A stretch of 64,000 bases of DNA from an uncultured Prevotella sp. (lineage in GTDB: Bacteria; Bacteroidota; Bacteroidia; Bacteroidales; Bacteroidaceae): the NCBI RefSeq assembly GCF_946404925.1, contig NZ_CAMJFM010000009.1:1-64000 (forward strand), written 5' to 3'. Below the pieces are notes generated by a model. That model saw nothing but the letters and a program-made list of their open reading frames with translations, ran no database searches and was not told the DNA's origin. Below are positions 20,425-28,640 of this stretch, piece after piece (the first letter of the stretch is position 1; each line of letters opens with the position of its first letter). The translations under genes were made by a program, and so were the position numbers.

Positions 20425-21612
20425 TTATTTGATGATTCCTTGTTCAACGAAGATTTTCTTCAGTGCTACTACCGAGCGGTCAACCTGCTCCTTAGTGTGA
20501 GTAGCCATCAGAGCGTAGCGCACCAGGGTGTCCTGAGGAGCACATGCTGGTGGAATTACAGGGTTGATAAACACGCCAGCCTTAAATGCCAGTGCAGTTA
20601 CCAGGAATGTCTTGTCTACATCGCGCACGTACAGTGGGATAATTGGGCTCTCAGTCTCACCAATCTCAAATCCCTCCTCGCGGAAGCGCTTCAGGGCGTA
20701 GTTGGTCACATCCCACAGAGCCTGTATGCGCTCTGGCTCCTGCTGAATGATGTGCAGTGCCTCCAGAGCAGCAGCTGTAGCTGCAGGTGTGTTAGATGCT
20801 GAGAAGATGTAGGTACGACAAGTGTGGCGCAGGAAATTGATGGTATCCCAGTCAGCAGCGATGAAACCACCGATAGAAGCCAGCGACTTAGAGAATGTAC
20901 CCATGATGAGGTCGACCTCGTCGGTAAGTCCGAAGTGATCGCAAACACCACGGCCCTGCTTACCAAATACACCGATACCATGAGCCTCGTCTACCATGAT
21001 AGAGCAGTTGTACTTGTGCTTGAGCTCAACGATAGCGGGCAGATTAGCCAGGTCGCCCTCCATAGAGAATACACCATCCACAACAATCAGCTTGATAGCC
21101 TCCTGTGGCAACTTCTGCAGCACGCGCTCCAGGTCGGCCATATCGTTGTGCTTGTAGTGCAGCTGGCGGGCAAATGCCAGGCGGCGTCCATCAACGATTG
21201 ATGCATGGTCGCGATCATCACAAATCACGTAGTCATCCTTGCTCAGCAGTGCAGGTATCACGCCCTGGTTTACTGAGAAACCTGTCGACAGACACAGGCA
21301 GTCGTCCTTACCAATAAACTTTGAGATTTCCTTTTCGAGCTTAACGTGCAGGTCGAGTGTTCCATTCAGGAAACGACTACCGGCACAACCCGAACCGTAC
21401 TTGTCGAGCGCAGCCTTTGCTGCATCAATAATACGCTGGTCGCCAGTAAGACCTGTATAGGCATTAGAGCCAAACATCAGCACCTTGTGGCCACCCATCT
21501 CAACTTCCGTTCCCTGCTTTCCTTCTATCTCGCGGAAATAGGGATATACGTCAGCCTCCATAAACTTCTGTGGCTCACGATAATGCTTGAATCTTTCTTG
21601 TAACTGTCCCAT
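20425..21612 (-). CDS. spt: Serine palmitoyltransferase (alpha-oxoamine synthase)
   Basis: 395 residues from the ATG at 21612 (MGQLQERFKHYREPQKFMEA); the longer frame runs into the promoter. PLP-dependent fold with VDEAHGIGVFGKQGRGV and the PLP lysine in MGTFSKSLASIGGF. It condenses serine with a fatty acyl-CoA to give the sphingoid base, the first step of bacterial sphingolipid synthesis, a Bacteroidetes hallmark. KBL and BioF are close relatives. The N-terminal FKHYREPQKFMEADVYPYFRE block and the lack of bio genes nearby favour Spt. Divergent from a lipid kinase. Confidence 0.85.
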   Translation of the reverse strand: MGQLQERFKHYREPQKFMEADVYPYFREIEGKQGTEVEMGGHKVLMFGSNAYTGLTGDQRIIDAAKAALDKYGSGCAGSRFLNGTLDLHVKLEKEISKFIGKDDCLCLSTGFSVNQGVIPALLSKDDYVICDDRDHASIVDGRRLAFARQLHYKHNDMADLERVLQKLPQEAIKLIVVDGVFSMEGDLANLPAIVELKHKYNCSIMVDEAHGIGVFGKQGRGVCDHFGLTDEVDLIMGTFSKSLASIGGFIAADWDTINFLRHTCRTYIFSASNTPAATAAALEALHIIQQEPERIQALWDVTNYALKRFREEGFEIGETESPIIPLYVRDVDKTFLVTALAFKAGVFINPVIPPACAPQDTLVRYALMATHTKEQVDRSVVALKKIFVEQGIIK

Positions 21613-21655
21613 TCCGATTAGGTATGTTCTTTGTTCTATTTTTAATTTCAGGGTG

Positions 21656-21688
21656 CAAAGATACACATTTTTTGGTAAAACGTGCAAG
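21656..21688 (-). promoter_or_regulatory. Promoter of spt
   Basis: Minus strand: CTTG (21688-21685, one mismatch to TTTG), 21-base spacer, TATCTTTG (21663-21656); ATG 44 bases downstream. Confidence 0.65.
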
Positions 21689-21705
21689 AATTACTGAAAA
21701 TTTTG

Positions 21706-21713
21706 TAATTTTG
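21706..21713 (+). promoter_or_regulatory. -7 box of the lipid kinase gene
   Basis: TAATTTTG matches TAnnTTTG and lies only 11 bases before the ATG at 21724, so the mRNA leader must be very short. Confidence 0.6.
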
Positions 21714-21723
21714 CACCACAATT

Positions 21724-22761
21724 ATGACGAAAAAGAGAAAAATTACATTCATATTGAACCCCAAATCGGGCACATCGTCTAAGGCTGAGGTGCCCGCCAT
21801 GATAGAACAGACGCTCAACCACGACCTGTTCAGCATCGAGATATGCTTTACCGAGTACCGTGGTCACGCAGCCGAAATAGCTAAACGTAAGGCCGAGGAT
21901 GGCGTCGACATCGTTGTGGCTGTGGGTGGCGATGGCACTGTGAACGAGGTGGCACGCTCACTGGTTCATACCCGCACGGCACTGGCCATCATCCCCTGTG
22001 GCAGTGGCAATGGCTTGGCCCGCCACCTCTGTCTGCCCATGGACATTAAGAAGGCCATAGGCATCATCAACAGTTGTAATATCGAGGCGTTCGACTATGG
22101 CGTCATCAATGGCATGCCTTTCTTCTGCACTTGTGGCATGGGCTTCGATGCCTTCATCTCGCTCAAGTTTGCCGAGGCAGGCAAGCGTGGACCTATCACC
22201 TATGTCGAGAATGTGCTCAAAGAGGGACTGAAGTACAAGCCCGAGACCTACGAGGTGAGCGACGATACAGGCGCCAAGAAGTATAAGGCCTTCCTCATAG
22301 CCTGCGCCAATGCCTCGCAGTATGGCAACAATGCCTATATCGCGCCAGGTGCCACCATGAAGGATGGCGAGATGGATGTGATTGTGATGGAGCCCTTCAC
22401 CGCCCTCGATGCGCCACAGATAGCAGCCGACTTGTTTATGAAGACGCTTGGCAACAACTCTAAGATCAAGACCTTCCGTACCAAGAAGCTCCACATCAGT
22501 CGTAAGCAGGCCGGTGCCATCCACTACGATGGCGACCCTATTATGACCGATAGCGAGATCGATGTGCATATCGAGCATCATGGCATTAAGATTCTCACCA
22601 ATCCTGATGTCACCGAGGATAAGGCTCAGCCCAATGCAGTGCTCAATGCCTTTAGCGATTTCTTTAATAATATTAATAATGTACGCGAGGACATAGAGCG
22701 CCAAGGCCACCGCATTCAAGTCATCAACAAAGTGCTCCTTCGTAAATTAACTAAGTTATAA
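21724..22761 (+). CDS. Diacylglycerol/sphingosine kinase-family lipid kinase
   Basis: 345 residues. N-terminal FILNPKSGTSSKAE and the nucleotide-binding VVAVGGDGTVNEVARSL (GGDGT motif) define the DAGK catalytic domain. PCGSGNGLARHL and EIDVHIEHHGIKIL complete the family pattern. It is cytoplasmic or membrane-peripheral and phosphorylates a lipid alcohol with ATP. It is divergent from spt across 111 bases, so a sphingoid substrate is possible, but the sequence cannot separate that from diacylglycerol. Confidence 0.88.
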   Translation: MTKKRKITFILNPKSGTSSKAEVPAMIEQTLNHDLFSIEICFTEYRGHAAEIAKRKAEDGVDIVVAVGGDGTVNEVARSLVHTRTALAIIPCGSGNGLARHLCLPMDIKKAIGIINSCNIEAFDYGVINGMPFFCTCGMGFDAFISLKFAEAGKRGPITYVENVLKEGLKYKPETYEVSDDTGAKKYKAFLIACANASQYGNNAYIAPGATMKDGEMDVIVMEPFTALDAPQIAADLFMKTLGNNSKIKTFRTKKLHISRKQAGAIHYDGDPIMTDSEIDVHIEHHGIKILTNPDVTEDKAQPNAVLNAFSDFFNNINNVREDIERQGHRIQVINKVLLRKLTKL

Positions 22762-22769
22762 TTTTATGG

Positions 22770-22847
22770 CCTACGGATTATACGGATTATACGAATTATT
22801 TTTTTCGGGAGGGGATTTAAATCCGTAAAATCCGTATAATCCGTAGG
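22770..22847 (+). repeat. Intercistronic palindrome, ACGGATT family
   Basis: Left arm CCTACGGATTATACGGATTA, right arm ending CCGTATAATCCGTAGG; 28-base arms of 9-base units and a ~22-base loop. GGCC end next to the lipid kinase stop, CCGTAGG end 17 bases before the next ATG. Confidence 0.9.
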
Positions 22848-22863
22848 TAAAACAAAAATAAGT

Positions 22864-23040
22864 ATGCAGCAGATTATAGTTTTTATAGTTCTTTTAGCGT
22901 CGCTTGCTTACGCTTTTTGGTGGGGATGGCAGAAGATCAAAAATGCTAAAAATCCTTGCGACGGATGCTCTGGATGCCAGCTAAAAGACCTGAAAAACTG
23001 CCAAAAACAGAAAAAATCATGCTGTTGTGCAAAAAAGTAG
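22864..23040 (+). CDS. FeoB-associated Cys-rich membrane protein
   Basis: A 58-residue protein: a single hydrophobic helix (IIVFIVLLASLAYAFWWGW), a basic linker, then a cysteine cluster (PCDGCSGCQLKDLKNC and CCCAKK). This is the layout of the FeoB-associated cysteine-rich family, tied to ferrous-iron uptake. No feoB lies nearby here. ATG at 22864 follows the palindrome; the tRNA promoter begins nine bases after its stop. Confidence 0.8.
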   Translation: MQQIIVFIVLLASLAYAFWWGWQKIKNAKNPCDGCSGCQLKDLKNCQKQKKSCCCAKK

Positions 23041-23048
23041 CTAAAAAA

Positions 23049-23080
23049 TTTGGTGGGTTCAAAAAAACTTAGTACCTTTG
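23049..23080 (+). promoter_or_regulatory. Promoter of the tRNA-Cys/tRNA-Pro unit
   Basis: TTTG (23049-23052), 20-base spacer, TACCTTTG (23073-23080); full consensus, 19 bases before the tRNA-Cys 5' end. Confidence 0.85.
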
Positions 23081-23098
23081 CACCCGCAAACGACAAAA

Positions 23099-23170
23099 GG
23101 TGCCTTGGATGAGTGGCTTAGTCAACGGTCTGCAAAACCGTCTACGGCGGTTCGAATCCGCCAGGCACCT
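23099..23170 (+). tRNA. tRNA-Cys (anticodon GCA)
   Basis: Acceptor GGTGCCT/AGGCACC, anticodon arm ACGGT-CTGCAAA-ACCGT, T arm GGCGG-TTCGAAT-CCGCC, discriminator T. CCA is not encoded. Confidence 0.96.
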
Positions 23171-23190
23171 CCCGGAATTTGCAAGCAGAA

Positions 23191-23266
23191 CGAGGTGTAG
23201 CGCAGTTGGTAGCGTTCCTGGTTTGGGACCAGGCTGTCGCAGGTTCGAGTCCTGTCACCTCGACCA
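23191..23266 (+). tRNA. tRNA-Pro (anticodon TGG)
   Basis: Acceptor CGAGGTG/CACCTCG, anticodon arm CCTGG-TTTGGGA-CCAGG, T arm CAGG-TTCGAGT-CCTG, and an encoded ACCA 3' end. It is separated from tRNA-Cys by 20 bases and probably shares its promoter. Confidence 0.96.
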
Positions 23267-23271
23267 AAACA

Positions 23272-23308
23272 ATCCCGCCGATTCTAACGAGTCAGCGGGA
23301 TATTTTTT
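23272..23308 (+). terminator. Terminator of the tRNA unit
   Basis: ATCCCGC (23272-23278) pairs GCGGGAT (23295-23301), with GATTC/GAGTC extending the stem inside, then TATTTTTTT. Confidence 0.9.
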
Positions 23309-23407
23309 TACTATAAACCTACGAAATAAAATATTTTTTCGCTTCTTTGCAATGTTTCGCATAAAAGTTGCGTATATGTTAATAGAAGACAGATAAAAAA
23401 CTCAAAA

Positions 23408-23968
23408 ATGAATCAGATCAGCGACATAGACCTCATCTCAGGGTTAATCAAGCAGAACCAAAAGGCGCAGCAAGCGATGCTCGACCGTTACGGCCAGCTC
23501 GTCTTCGCCCAGGTGGCTCGTCTGGTTCCCGGCATCGAGAATGCCGAAGAGGTTTATCAGGATGTATTCATTAAGGTCTTCAGGAGTATTGATATGTACG
23601 ATGCCGAAAAATCGTCGCTCCGCACCTGGCTCTCGCGCATAGCCTACCATGAGTCCATCAGCTACCTGCGTCGTAGCAAGACGCCAGTCATCTACTATGA
23701 GGATCGTGAAGGCGAAGCCGAAAAGCTGACAGAATCCGAGGTCGATGCCACCTTTGGCCAGCCCGATCCCGATACCGTTCAGCTTATCAGAGCAGCACTC
23801 AAACATCTCCCGCCCGATGAGCGTGCCATCATCACCATGTTCTACTACGAGGAGATGTCTCTCAAGGATATAGCTTACGTCACCGAGTCGCTGCCCACCA
23901 CGGTAGCCTCGAAACTAAGCCGAACACGAAAGAAACTTTGTAAAATCATAAAAATGCTACAGTCATGA
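23408..23968 (+). CDS. ECF-type RNA polymerase sigma factor
   Basis: 186 residues. Region 2 with ENAEEVYQDVFIKVFRSI and SLRTWLSRIAYHESISYLRR; region 4 with LPPDERAIITMFYYEEMSLK and VASKLSRTRKKL as the DNA-binding helix. It directs RNA polymerase to a small regulon, usually held off by a membrane anti-sigma factor. The next gene overlaps it by four bases and has one membrane helix, fitting that partner. Confidence 0.93.
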   Translation: MNQISDIDLISGLIKQNQKAQQAMLDRYGQLVFAQVARLVPGIENAEEVYQDVFIKVFRSIDMYDAEKSSLRTWLSRIAYHESISYLRRSKTPVIYYEDREGEAEKLTESEVDATFGQPDPDTVQLIRAALKHLPPDERAIITMFYYEEMSLKDIAYVTESLPTTVASKLSRTRKKLCKIIKMLQS

Positions 23969-24636
23969 ACAACGAGGATAAACTCAAAGCAGCCCTTAAG
24001 CGCGATGCCGCCCTGCGCGACGCTATCAAGCTCGACGAGCTGGAGGCACCTAAGATGGCTCCCGACCTCAATGCGCGACTCATGCAGCGCATGGCCCAAG
24101 AGCAGGCTCCCGTCGCCTCTCGCACCCGCAAGCTCTGGCCATGGATTGCAGCAGCCTGTGCCATCGCCTTCATAGCTGTGTTCGTAACCCCGCCAAAGGA
24201 TATAGCCCCCCAGGGCGATGCCACAACCGCCACTCCAGCGATTGTTGCCAAGGTCGATAAACCCGCAGCCCAGCCTGTAGAGGCACCAGCACCTGCTCCT
24301 GAGGCCGCTTCAGTAGCCGCACCTGCTCTAGCACCTGCTCCCGCAGCCAAGGCCGCTCCCGTAGCTCCTAAGGCCGCCCCCGTGGCCACACCAGCGCCAC
24401 AGCTGGCAGAGCCAGCAGTTCTTGCTGCAGCTACCACGCCAAAGCCCGCAGTAGCCCAGCAGAAGATGACTGTGATGTCCGAGCGCGACATACCCATCAC
24501 TCGCCCTGAAAACTATAAGTACACCCCCGAAGAGCTGGCCCAGCTCAAGAAGCAAGCTGCTGAGGCCTACCTGAAATGGGTGGAACTCGAAATGGAAATC
24601 TCAAGAAACAATTTACAACAAACAGCCCAAAAATAA
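23965..24636 (+). CDS. Probable anti-sigma factor with Pro/Ala-rich periplasmic region
   Basis: 223 residues. An N-terminal charged helical cytoplasmic part (~1-52), one membrane helix (LWPWIAAACAIAFIAVFV), then ~100 residues of low-complexity P/A/V (APAPEAASVAAPALAPAPA) and a C-terminal helical segment with YTPEELAQLKKQAAEAYLKW. No zinc-binding HxxxCxxC motif is visible. Its assignment rests on topology and translational coupling to the sigma factor, not on a recognised domain. Confidence 0.65.
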   Translation: MNNEDKLKAALKRDAALRDAIKLDELEAPKMAPDLNARLMQRMAQEQAPVASRTRKLWPWIAAACAIAFIAVFVTPPKDIAPQGDATTATPAIVAKVDKPAAQPVEAPAPAPEAASVAAPALAPAPAAKAAPVAPKAAPVATPAPQLAEPAVLAAATTPKPAVAQQKMTVMSERDIPITRPENYKYTPEELAQLKKQAAEAYLKWVELEMEISRNNLQQTAQK

Positions 24637-24644
24637 CAAAAGAT

Positions 24645-26054
24645 ATGAAACGACTAGTAATCATGCTGCTCATCGCATGCAGCGCCACAGTAACCATCAG
24701 TGCCGATCCATCGGCAGCACCCCAGAAGAAGCCCGAGAGCGTCATCGCCACGCTCAATGCCATCATCCATAAGTTTGGCAATAGCTCTGGTCAGACTTAC
24801 TCTGTCAATCGCAACCCTAACACAGGCATCATCGAGTCGAGCATCAAGATTGTACCCTTCCGTTGCTCTACCAACGCCATGCAGAACGATAACGTGCTCA
24901 ACGCCGTAGCCATCAACTTCCCTAAGGATGAGCCCCTGTCGTATCAGTTCCAGCACATCCAGCCAGGTAGCAAGCAGTATTTCCTGCTCAATGTATATAC
25001 CAATAACGAGGCCGACAACACCTCACTGCATGTTCGCACCCACGACGATCAGGAGATGTGGATGATGTGCTGCAAGAACCCCGAGAATCCCCAGCTCCGC
25101 GATGCCTATGCCATCTCTTGGGTACTCTCGTCAGATAAGAAAATCGCCAATGGCACCGTCTATATGGTCACCTCTATGCGCCCCGATGTTTACGAGAAGA
25201 ACTTCGAGAGCTCTAAGCGCATGTTTAAGATTGTAGGTCGTGTGGGCGATGAGATCAAGGACTCACTCTACAATATCTATATTGCTGAATCTCGCGAGGC
25301 CCTCTACAACCTCGAAGACCACGAGTATGTGGCTTGCATCCCCGTTGTTAATAAGCGCTTCGAGTGGCAGACTGAGCTCACTAAGCCTTGTGTAGGTCGT
25401 CTGCGCGCCATCTTCCCCGATGGCTCACTCTGCTCAGCTTGGATCGACCTCGACTTTGTGCCAGGCGAGACTTACAACATCACCGTTCATAATGGCTATT
25501 ACGACGAGGATAAAGACTACGAGCGCCGTGTAGGTCGCCAGTCGGGCAAGAGTCTCATTGAGCCCGATGCCGTTAAGGTGGTCGACGATGTGCCCGCAGA
25601 GTATCAGAAAGCCAACCCTGTTGAGGATGATTTCCAAAAGTGGCGCAAGTCATTAAGCCCCGCTGAGGATATGCAGTTCCAGATCAAGGCTGAACGCATA
25701 CAGATGATTTCTCAGAAGCTCGATGAGCTATATAAGTTCATTAAGACTACGCTCAATGGCTCTAACGCTGACTATGCGATAGACGTTACCTTCAATGAGA
25801 TTCTCAAGCAGAACAAGGAGCTTGAAGTCAAGTGGCAGGAGTTCTTCAAACACTTCAAAGATAAGAATCTGCCAAAGATGGGCTACGCCAAGGCTTATAA
25901 GGAGATTATCGATATCTATACAGGTCAGCTTCGCGAGATCGACAACTACTTCAAGAAGCATGGCGCTATGAGCAAGGCCGCCCGCAAGGTGAACACCTAT
26001 GTGCTCAAGCAGAACGAGAAGTACATGGACGCCATGGAGAAAGTGTTCGACTAA
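24645..26054 (+). CDS. Secreted protein with DUF4369-like domain, in the sigma-factor operon
   Basis: 469 residues from the ATG giving MKRLVIMLLIACSATVTISA, a signal peptide. An N-terminal domain (~25-170) is unrecognised. A middle beta domain (~180-290) with VNKRFEWQTELTKPCVGRLR and WIDLDFVPGETYNITV resembles DUF4369, the domain often placed before thioredoxin folds in Bacteroidetes; no thioredoxin CxxC follows. The C-terminal ~150 residues are helical and charged. Starts eight bases after the anti-sigma gene, so it may be part of the regulated output. Confidence 0.65.
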   Translation: MKRLVIMLLIACSATVTISADPSAAPQKKPESVIATLNAIIHKFGNSSGQTYSVNRNPNTGIIESSIKIVPFRCSTNAMQNDNVLNAVAINFPKDEPLSYQFQHIQPGSKQYFLLNVYTNNEADNTSLHVRTHDDQEMWMMCCKNPENPQLRDAYAISWVLSSDKKIANGTVYMVTSMRPDVYEKNFESSKRMFKIVGRVGDEIKDSLYNIYIAESREALYNLEDHEYVACIPVVNKRFEWQTELTKPCVGRLRAIFPDGSLCSAWIDLDFVPGETYNITVHNGYYDEDKDYERRVGRQSGKSLIEPDAVKVVDDVPAEYQKANPVEDDFQKWRKSLSPAEDMQFQIKAERIQMISQKLDELYKFIKTTLNGSNADYAIDVTFNEILKQNKELEVKWQEFFKHFKDKNLPKMGYAKAYKEIIDIYTGQLREIDNYFKKHGAMSKAARKVNTYVLKQNEKYMDAMEKVFD

Positions 26055-26091
26055 TACCTATTTTGATTTTGATACATAATAACCTTTAAAG

Positions 26092-26126
26092 CAAAGAGGC
26101 TTGACGTGATGCCAAGCCTCTTTGCG
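26092..26126. terminator. Hairpin between convergent genes
   Basis: Perfect 13-base stem GCAAAGAGGCTTG / CAAGCCTCTTTGC with a 9-base loop. U-runs on either side are weak, so it is a probable but not textbook terminator. Confidence 0.65.
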
Positions 26127-26141
26127 CGCGATATATCGAAA

Positions 26142-27125
26142 TTAGTTAGGATCAGGCTCGGTGTTTATCAGTTTCATGTTGGCATCATACACATCCAGCT
26201 GCCCGTCGGTGCGAGTCATCTTGATCGTCTCGTCATAGTTGCTCCACACGCCACAGTACTTCATCGGTATCAACTCGCGCTTGTTGGTGTGGTCCATCAG
26301 TCCGTAGTTCTTGCCATCTTTGCTCACGCATAGGCCAAAGGGGTAATACGCTATGCTGGTGTATACAAATGGCACGCGCTCACTGCCATCGTAGCCCTTG
26401 GCGCCCGCCTTGTCTTGTCCGCCCTGCAGTGTGTGCAGCACTATAAAGTCGTGTTCGTCGTAGCCCTTAGGCTCGTCATATTTTGGCTCTATCACCATAC
26501 GCCCGTCGCGGTTCATCACACCCCATGTGTATTTCTGATCCTCAGGCGTTTGGGGCTTGTTAAACACGTCGTAGTCCACTGGGCCGTATGCTTTGCCCGT
26601 CAACACCCCGTATAGGCCGTTGCCCAAATCCTTGTAGGCGCTGTAGGCGCGCTTGTTCACAGCCAGGTTCGTCAGCGTCTTCAGTATGTCAGCGGGGTTG
26701 TAGGTGTAGTCGCCCACCTCCTTCACCAGCTCAGCCGTCATCTGGCCTCGTTGTGCCTCCGCCTCTTTCAGCTGCTCCTTCAGCTGACTGGCTAGTTCTG
26801 GGTGTTCCTTTATCATTTTTCTCAGCTGTGCCAGCCCCTCGTCCAGCGCCTTTTCTGCCTCAGGCACCACCTGGTTTATCATTTTCTGGCTGAATTCCTC
26901 ACGAAACTGTTCCAGCTGCTCTTTCAGTTCTGTTTGCTCCTCCAGCACCGCATTATCCAGCAGCAGATATTGCTGCAGCGTGTTGTTGCGGTCCGTGTGT
27001 CCTGTGGCTGCGTAGTGCAGCACCGTCACGTTCAGCCATTCCATCTCCCGTTCGTCGTCCTGCGCACTGGCAGCAGTGCACATCATGGCCATCAAGGCCC
27101 CCAAAAATAAACTAGTTCTTGTCAT
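26142..27125 (-). CDS. Secreted WG-repeat protein with coiled coil
   Basis: 327 residues, signal peptide MTRTSLFLGALMAMMCTAASA. Residues ~60-140 are a charged coiled coil (LKEQLEQFREEFSQKM, LKEQLKEAEAQRGQM). The C-terminal half has WG-like units, WGVMNRDGRMVIEPKYD and YGLMDHTNKRELIPMKYC. Function unknown. It is convergent with the sigma-factor operon and borders a large non-coding block. Confidence 0.7.
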   Translation of the reverse strand: MTRTSLFLGALMAMMCTAASAQDDEREMEWLNVTVLHYAATGHTDRNNTLQQYLLLDNAVLEEQTELKEQLEQFREEFSQKMINQVVPEAEKALDEGLAQLRKMIKEHPELASQLKEQLKEAEAQRGQMTAELVKEVGDYTYNPADILKTLTNLAVNKRAYSAYKDLGNGLYGVLTGKAYGPVDYDVFNKPQTPEDQKYTWGVMNRDGRMVIEPKYDEPKGYDEHDFIVLHTLQGGQDKAGAKGYDGSERVPFVYTSIAYYPFGLCVSKDGKNYGLMDHTNKRELIPMKYCGVWSNYDETIKMTRTDGQLDVYDANMKLINTEPDPN

Positions 27126-27368
27126 AATTAATAAAGTGTTTTAGGTTTCTGCGGGCAAATATACGCATTTTTTCGATACATTATCCCCCCAACCGCAGTT
27201 TTTTTTTCAGTGCGCGCGCAATTTGTTTAGTAATAATTCCTAATTGATTATTCTTCTCTAATTGCGAGTGCAAAGGTACTAATATTAAATGTACCTAAAA
27301 AATATATTCTTGATTCTTTTAGTTAAATGATGTTAAGGAAATTGGTCTACTACTTTAAAGCCAAAGGA

Positions 27369-27445
27369 CCGTAATTTTTGTTCAAAATAAACGTATTTTC
27401 ATGGCCGAGTTAATTACGGCTCATTTGGGGTGCACGAAAATGAGC
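27369..27445. repeat. Two abutting inverted repeats
   Basis: CCGTAATT (27369-27376) with AATTACGG (27412-27419), and immediately GCTCATTT (27419-27426) with AAATGAGC (27438-27445). Both are perfect and share base 27419. Confidence 0.7.
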
Positions 27446-27472
27446 AGAATACTATTTTTGCAAGTAACACGA

Positions 27473-27676
27473 CGCTATAACGCTATAACGCTATAACGCA
27501 GTCACTTTTGAATTTGTAAATAGTGGATTTTGTGTGCTTTAAATTTTATATTATATATTATATTATAATATAATATATAATATAAATATATATATAATTT
27601 TCCATCCACTTCCCTCCATTTTCGATTTTTCTAATGTTATAGTGTTATAGCGTTATAGCGTTATAGCGTTATAGTG
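27473..27676. repeat. Large palindrome of CGCTATAA units with AT core
   Basis: Left arm: three CGCTATAA units plus CGC (27473-27499). Right arm: five TTATAGCG-type units (27636-27676), the exact complement. Between them an alternating A/T stretch (27544-27596) is itself self-complementary. The design (tandem units as arms of a palindrome) matches the ACGGATT family, with a different unit. Confidence 0.85.
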
Positions 27677-27891
27677 TGTGTACTGTGGTTTGCCTCGCGG
27701 CAGGATGCGCACTATTTCTGTTAAAAGTGCGTAAATTTTTGCAATGTTTAACGAAAATAATTTTCGGAACGATGGTGGTATAAGGGCTTGCCGTTGATTA
27801 GATATGCATATATTTTACGGGCGATAGTTAAAAAATATTGTTAAAATCTATTAAAAGGCGGAAAATACGCGGGTTTTCGGATTTATTTGTG

Positions 27892-27899
27892 TACTTTTG
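27892..27899 (+). promoter_or_regulatory. -7 box of the XRE-cupin gene
   Basis: TACTTTTG followed by CCC, 39 bases before the ATG; no clear TTTG at the -33 spacing. Confidence 0.5.
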
Positions 27900-27938
27900 C
27901 CCATGGAATATTAGGTGTATATTATAATTGAAAAGAAG

Positions 27939-28520
27939 ATGAATAATCATTCAGTTGTAGGTGCCAAGATTAAGGGCATCAGAGAGACAAAAAATCTCAG
28001 CGTAGAAGAAATCGCCGAGCGCAGCGGACTGACCGTGGAGCAGATTAACAGTATCGAAAACGACGTGAACCTGCCATCGCTGGGTCCGCTGATCAAAATA
28101 GCCCGTGCACTGGGCGTGAGATTGGGTACGTTTATGGACGATAACGACGATCTGGGACCAATCGTAACGCGTGCCAAGGATCGTGAGGCCGACAGCAGCA
28201 TAAGCTTTAGCAACGGTGCTACAGATGCCCGCAAACATATGGAGTATCATCCATTGGCTCAGCAGAAGGCTGGACGCCACATGGAGCCATTCGTGATCGA
28301 CATCAACCCAGAGGATACACCAGAGTTCCAGCTCTCAGCCCACGAGGGTGAGGAGTTTATCTACGTGATGGAGGGTGAGATAGAAATCGTGTACGGTAAA
28401 GAAACTTACCACCTGAACGAGGGTGACTCGATATTCTACGATAGCATCGTGAAGCACCATGTGCATGGCGCACCTGGCAAGAGCGCAAAAATCCTCGCCG
28501 TGGTGTATATACCATTCTAA
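27939..28520 (+). CDS. XRE-family regulator with cupin domain
   Basis: 193 residues from the ATG at 27939 (MNNHSVVGAKIKGIRETKNL). N-terminal helix-turn-helix (~5-65: LSVEEIAERSGLTVEQINSI) and a C-terminal cupin (~110-190: HEGEEFIYVMEGEIEIVYG, YHLNEGDSIFYDS). The cupin is a small-molecule sensor. It lies upstream of an acyl-CoA ligase, a pairing common in gut Bacteroidales, so it probably responds to an acyl or related metabolite. Non-ATG codons upstream are in frame but unlikely starts. Confidence 0.88.
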   Translation: MNNHSVVGAKIKGIRETKNLSVEEIAERSGLTVEQINSIENDVNLPSLGPLIKIARALGVRLGTFMDDNDDLGPIVTRAKDREADSSISFSNGATDARKHMEYHPLAQQKAGRHMEPFVIDINPEDTPEFQLSAHEGEEFIYVMEGEIEIVYGKETYHLNEGDSIFYDSIVKHHVHGAPGKSAKILAVVYIPF

Positions 28521-28531
28521 ATAATTATAGG

Positions 28532-28623
28532 CCTACGGATTTTACGGATTTTACGGATTAATTATCCCGAGAGTTCGCAATCCTAAGGCAGAAAAAATTC
28601 GTATAATCCGTATAATCCGTAGG
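28532..28623 (+). repeat. Intercistronic palindrome, ACGGATT family
   Basis: CCTACGGATTTTACGGATTT at the left, CGTATAATCCGTATAATCC then GTAGG at the right, loop ~36 bases. The right end continues GTAGGAGATT, placing an AGGAG about 16 bases before the acyl-CoA ligase ATG. Confidence 0.9.
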
Positions 28624-28640
28624 AGATTATAAAAACTGAA

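Larger units (their letters stand above)
27126..27938. other. 813-base non-coding region with nested palindromes
   Basis: No convincing gene. From left to right it holds a TATATTTG box on the minus strand (27163-27156) that could serve the WG-repeat gene, a TACCTTTG box on the minus strand (27278-27271), inverted repeats at 27369-27445, an 8-base tandem-repeat palindrome at 27473-27676, and a TACTTTTG box on the plus strand (27892-27899) for the XRE-cupin gene. Confidence 0.7.

Noticed and set aside
27473..27676. Terminal inverted repeats of an insertion sequence
   Set aside because: No transposase frame lies between the arms; the interior is only ~140 bases of A/T-rich DNA.
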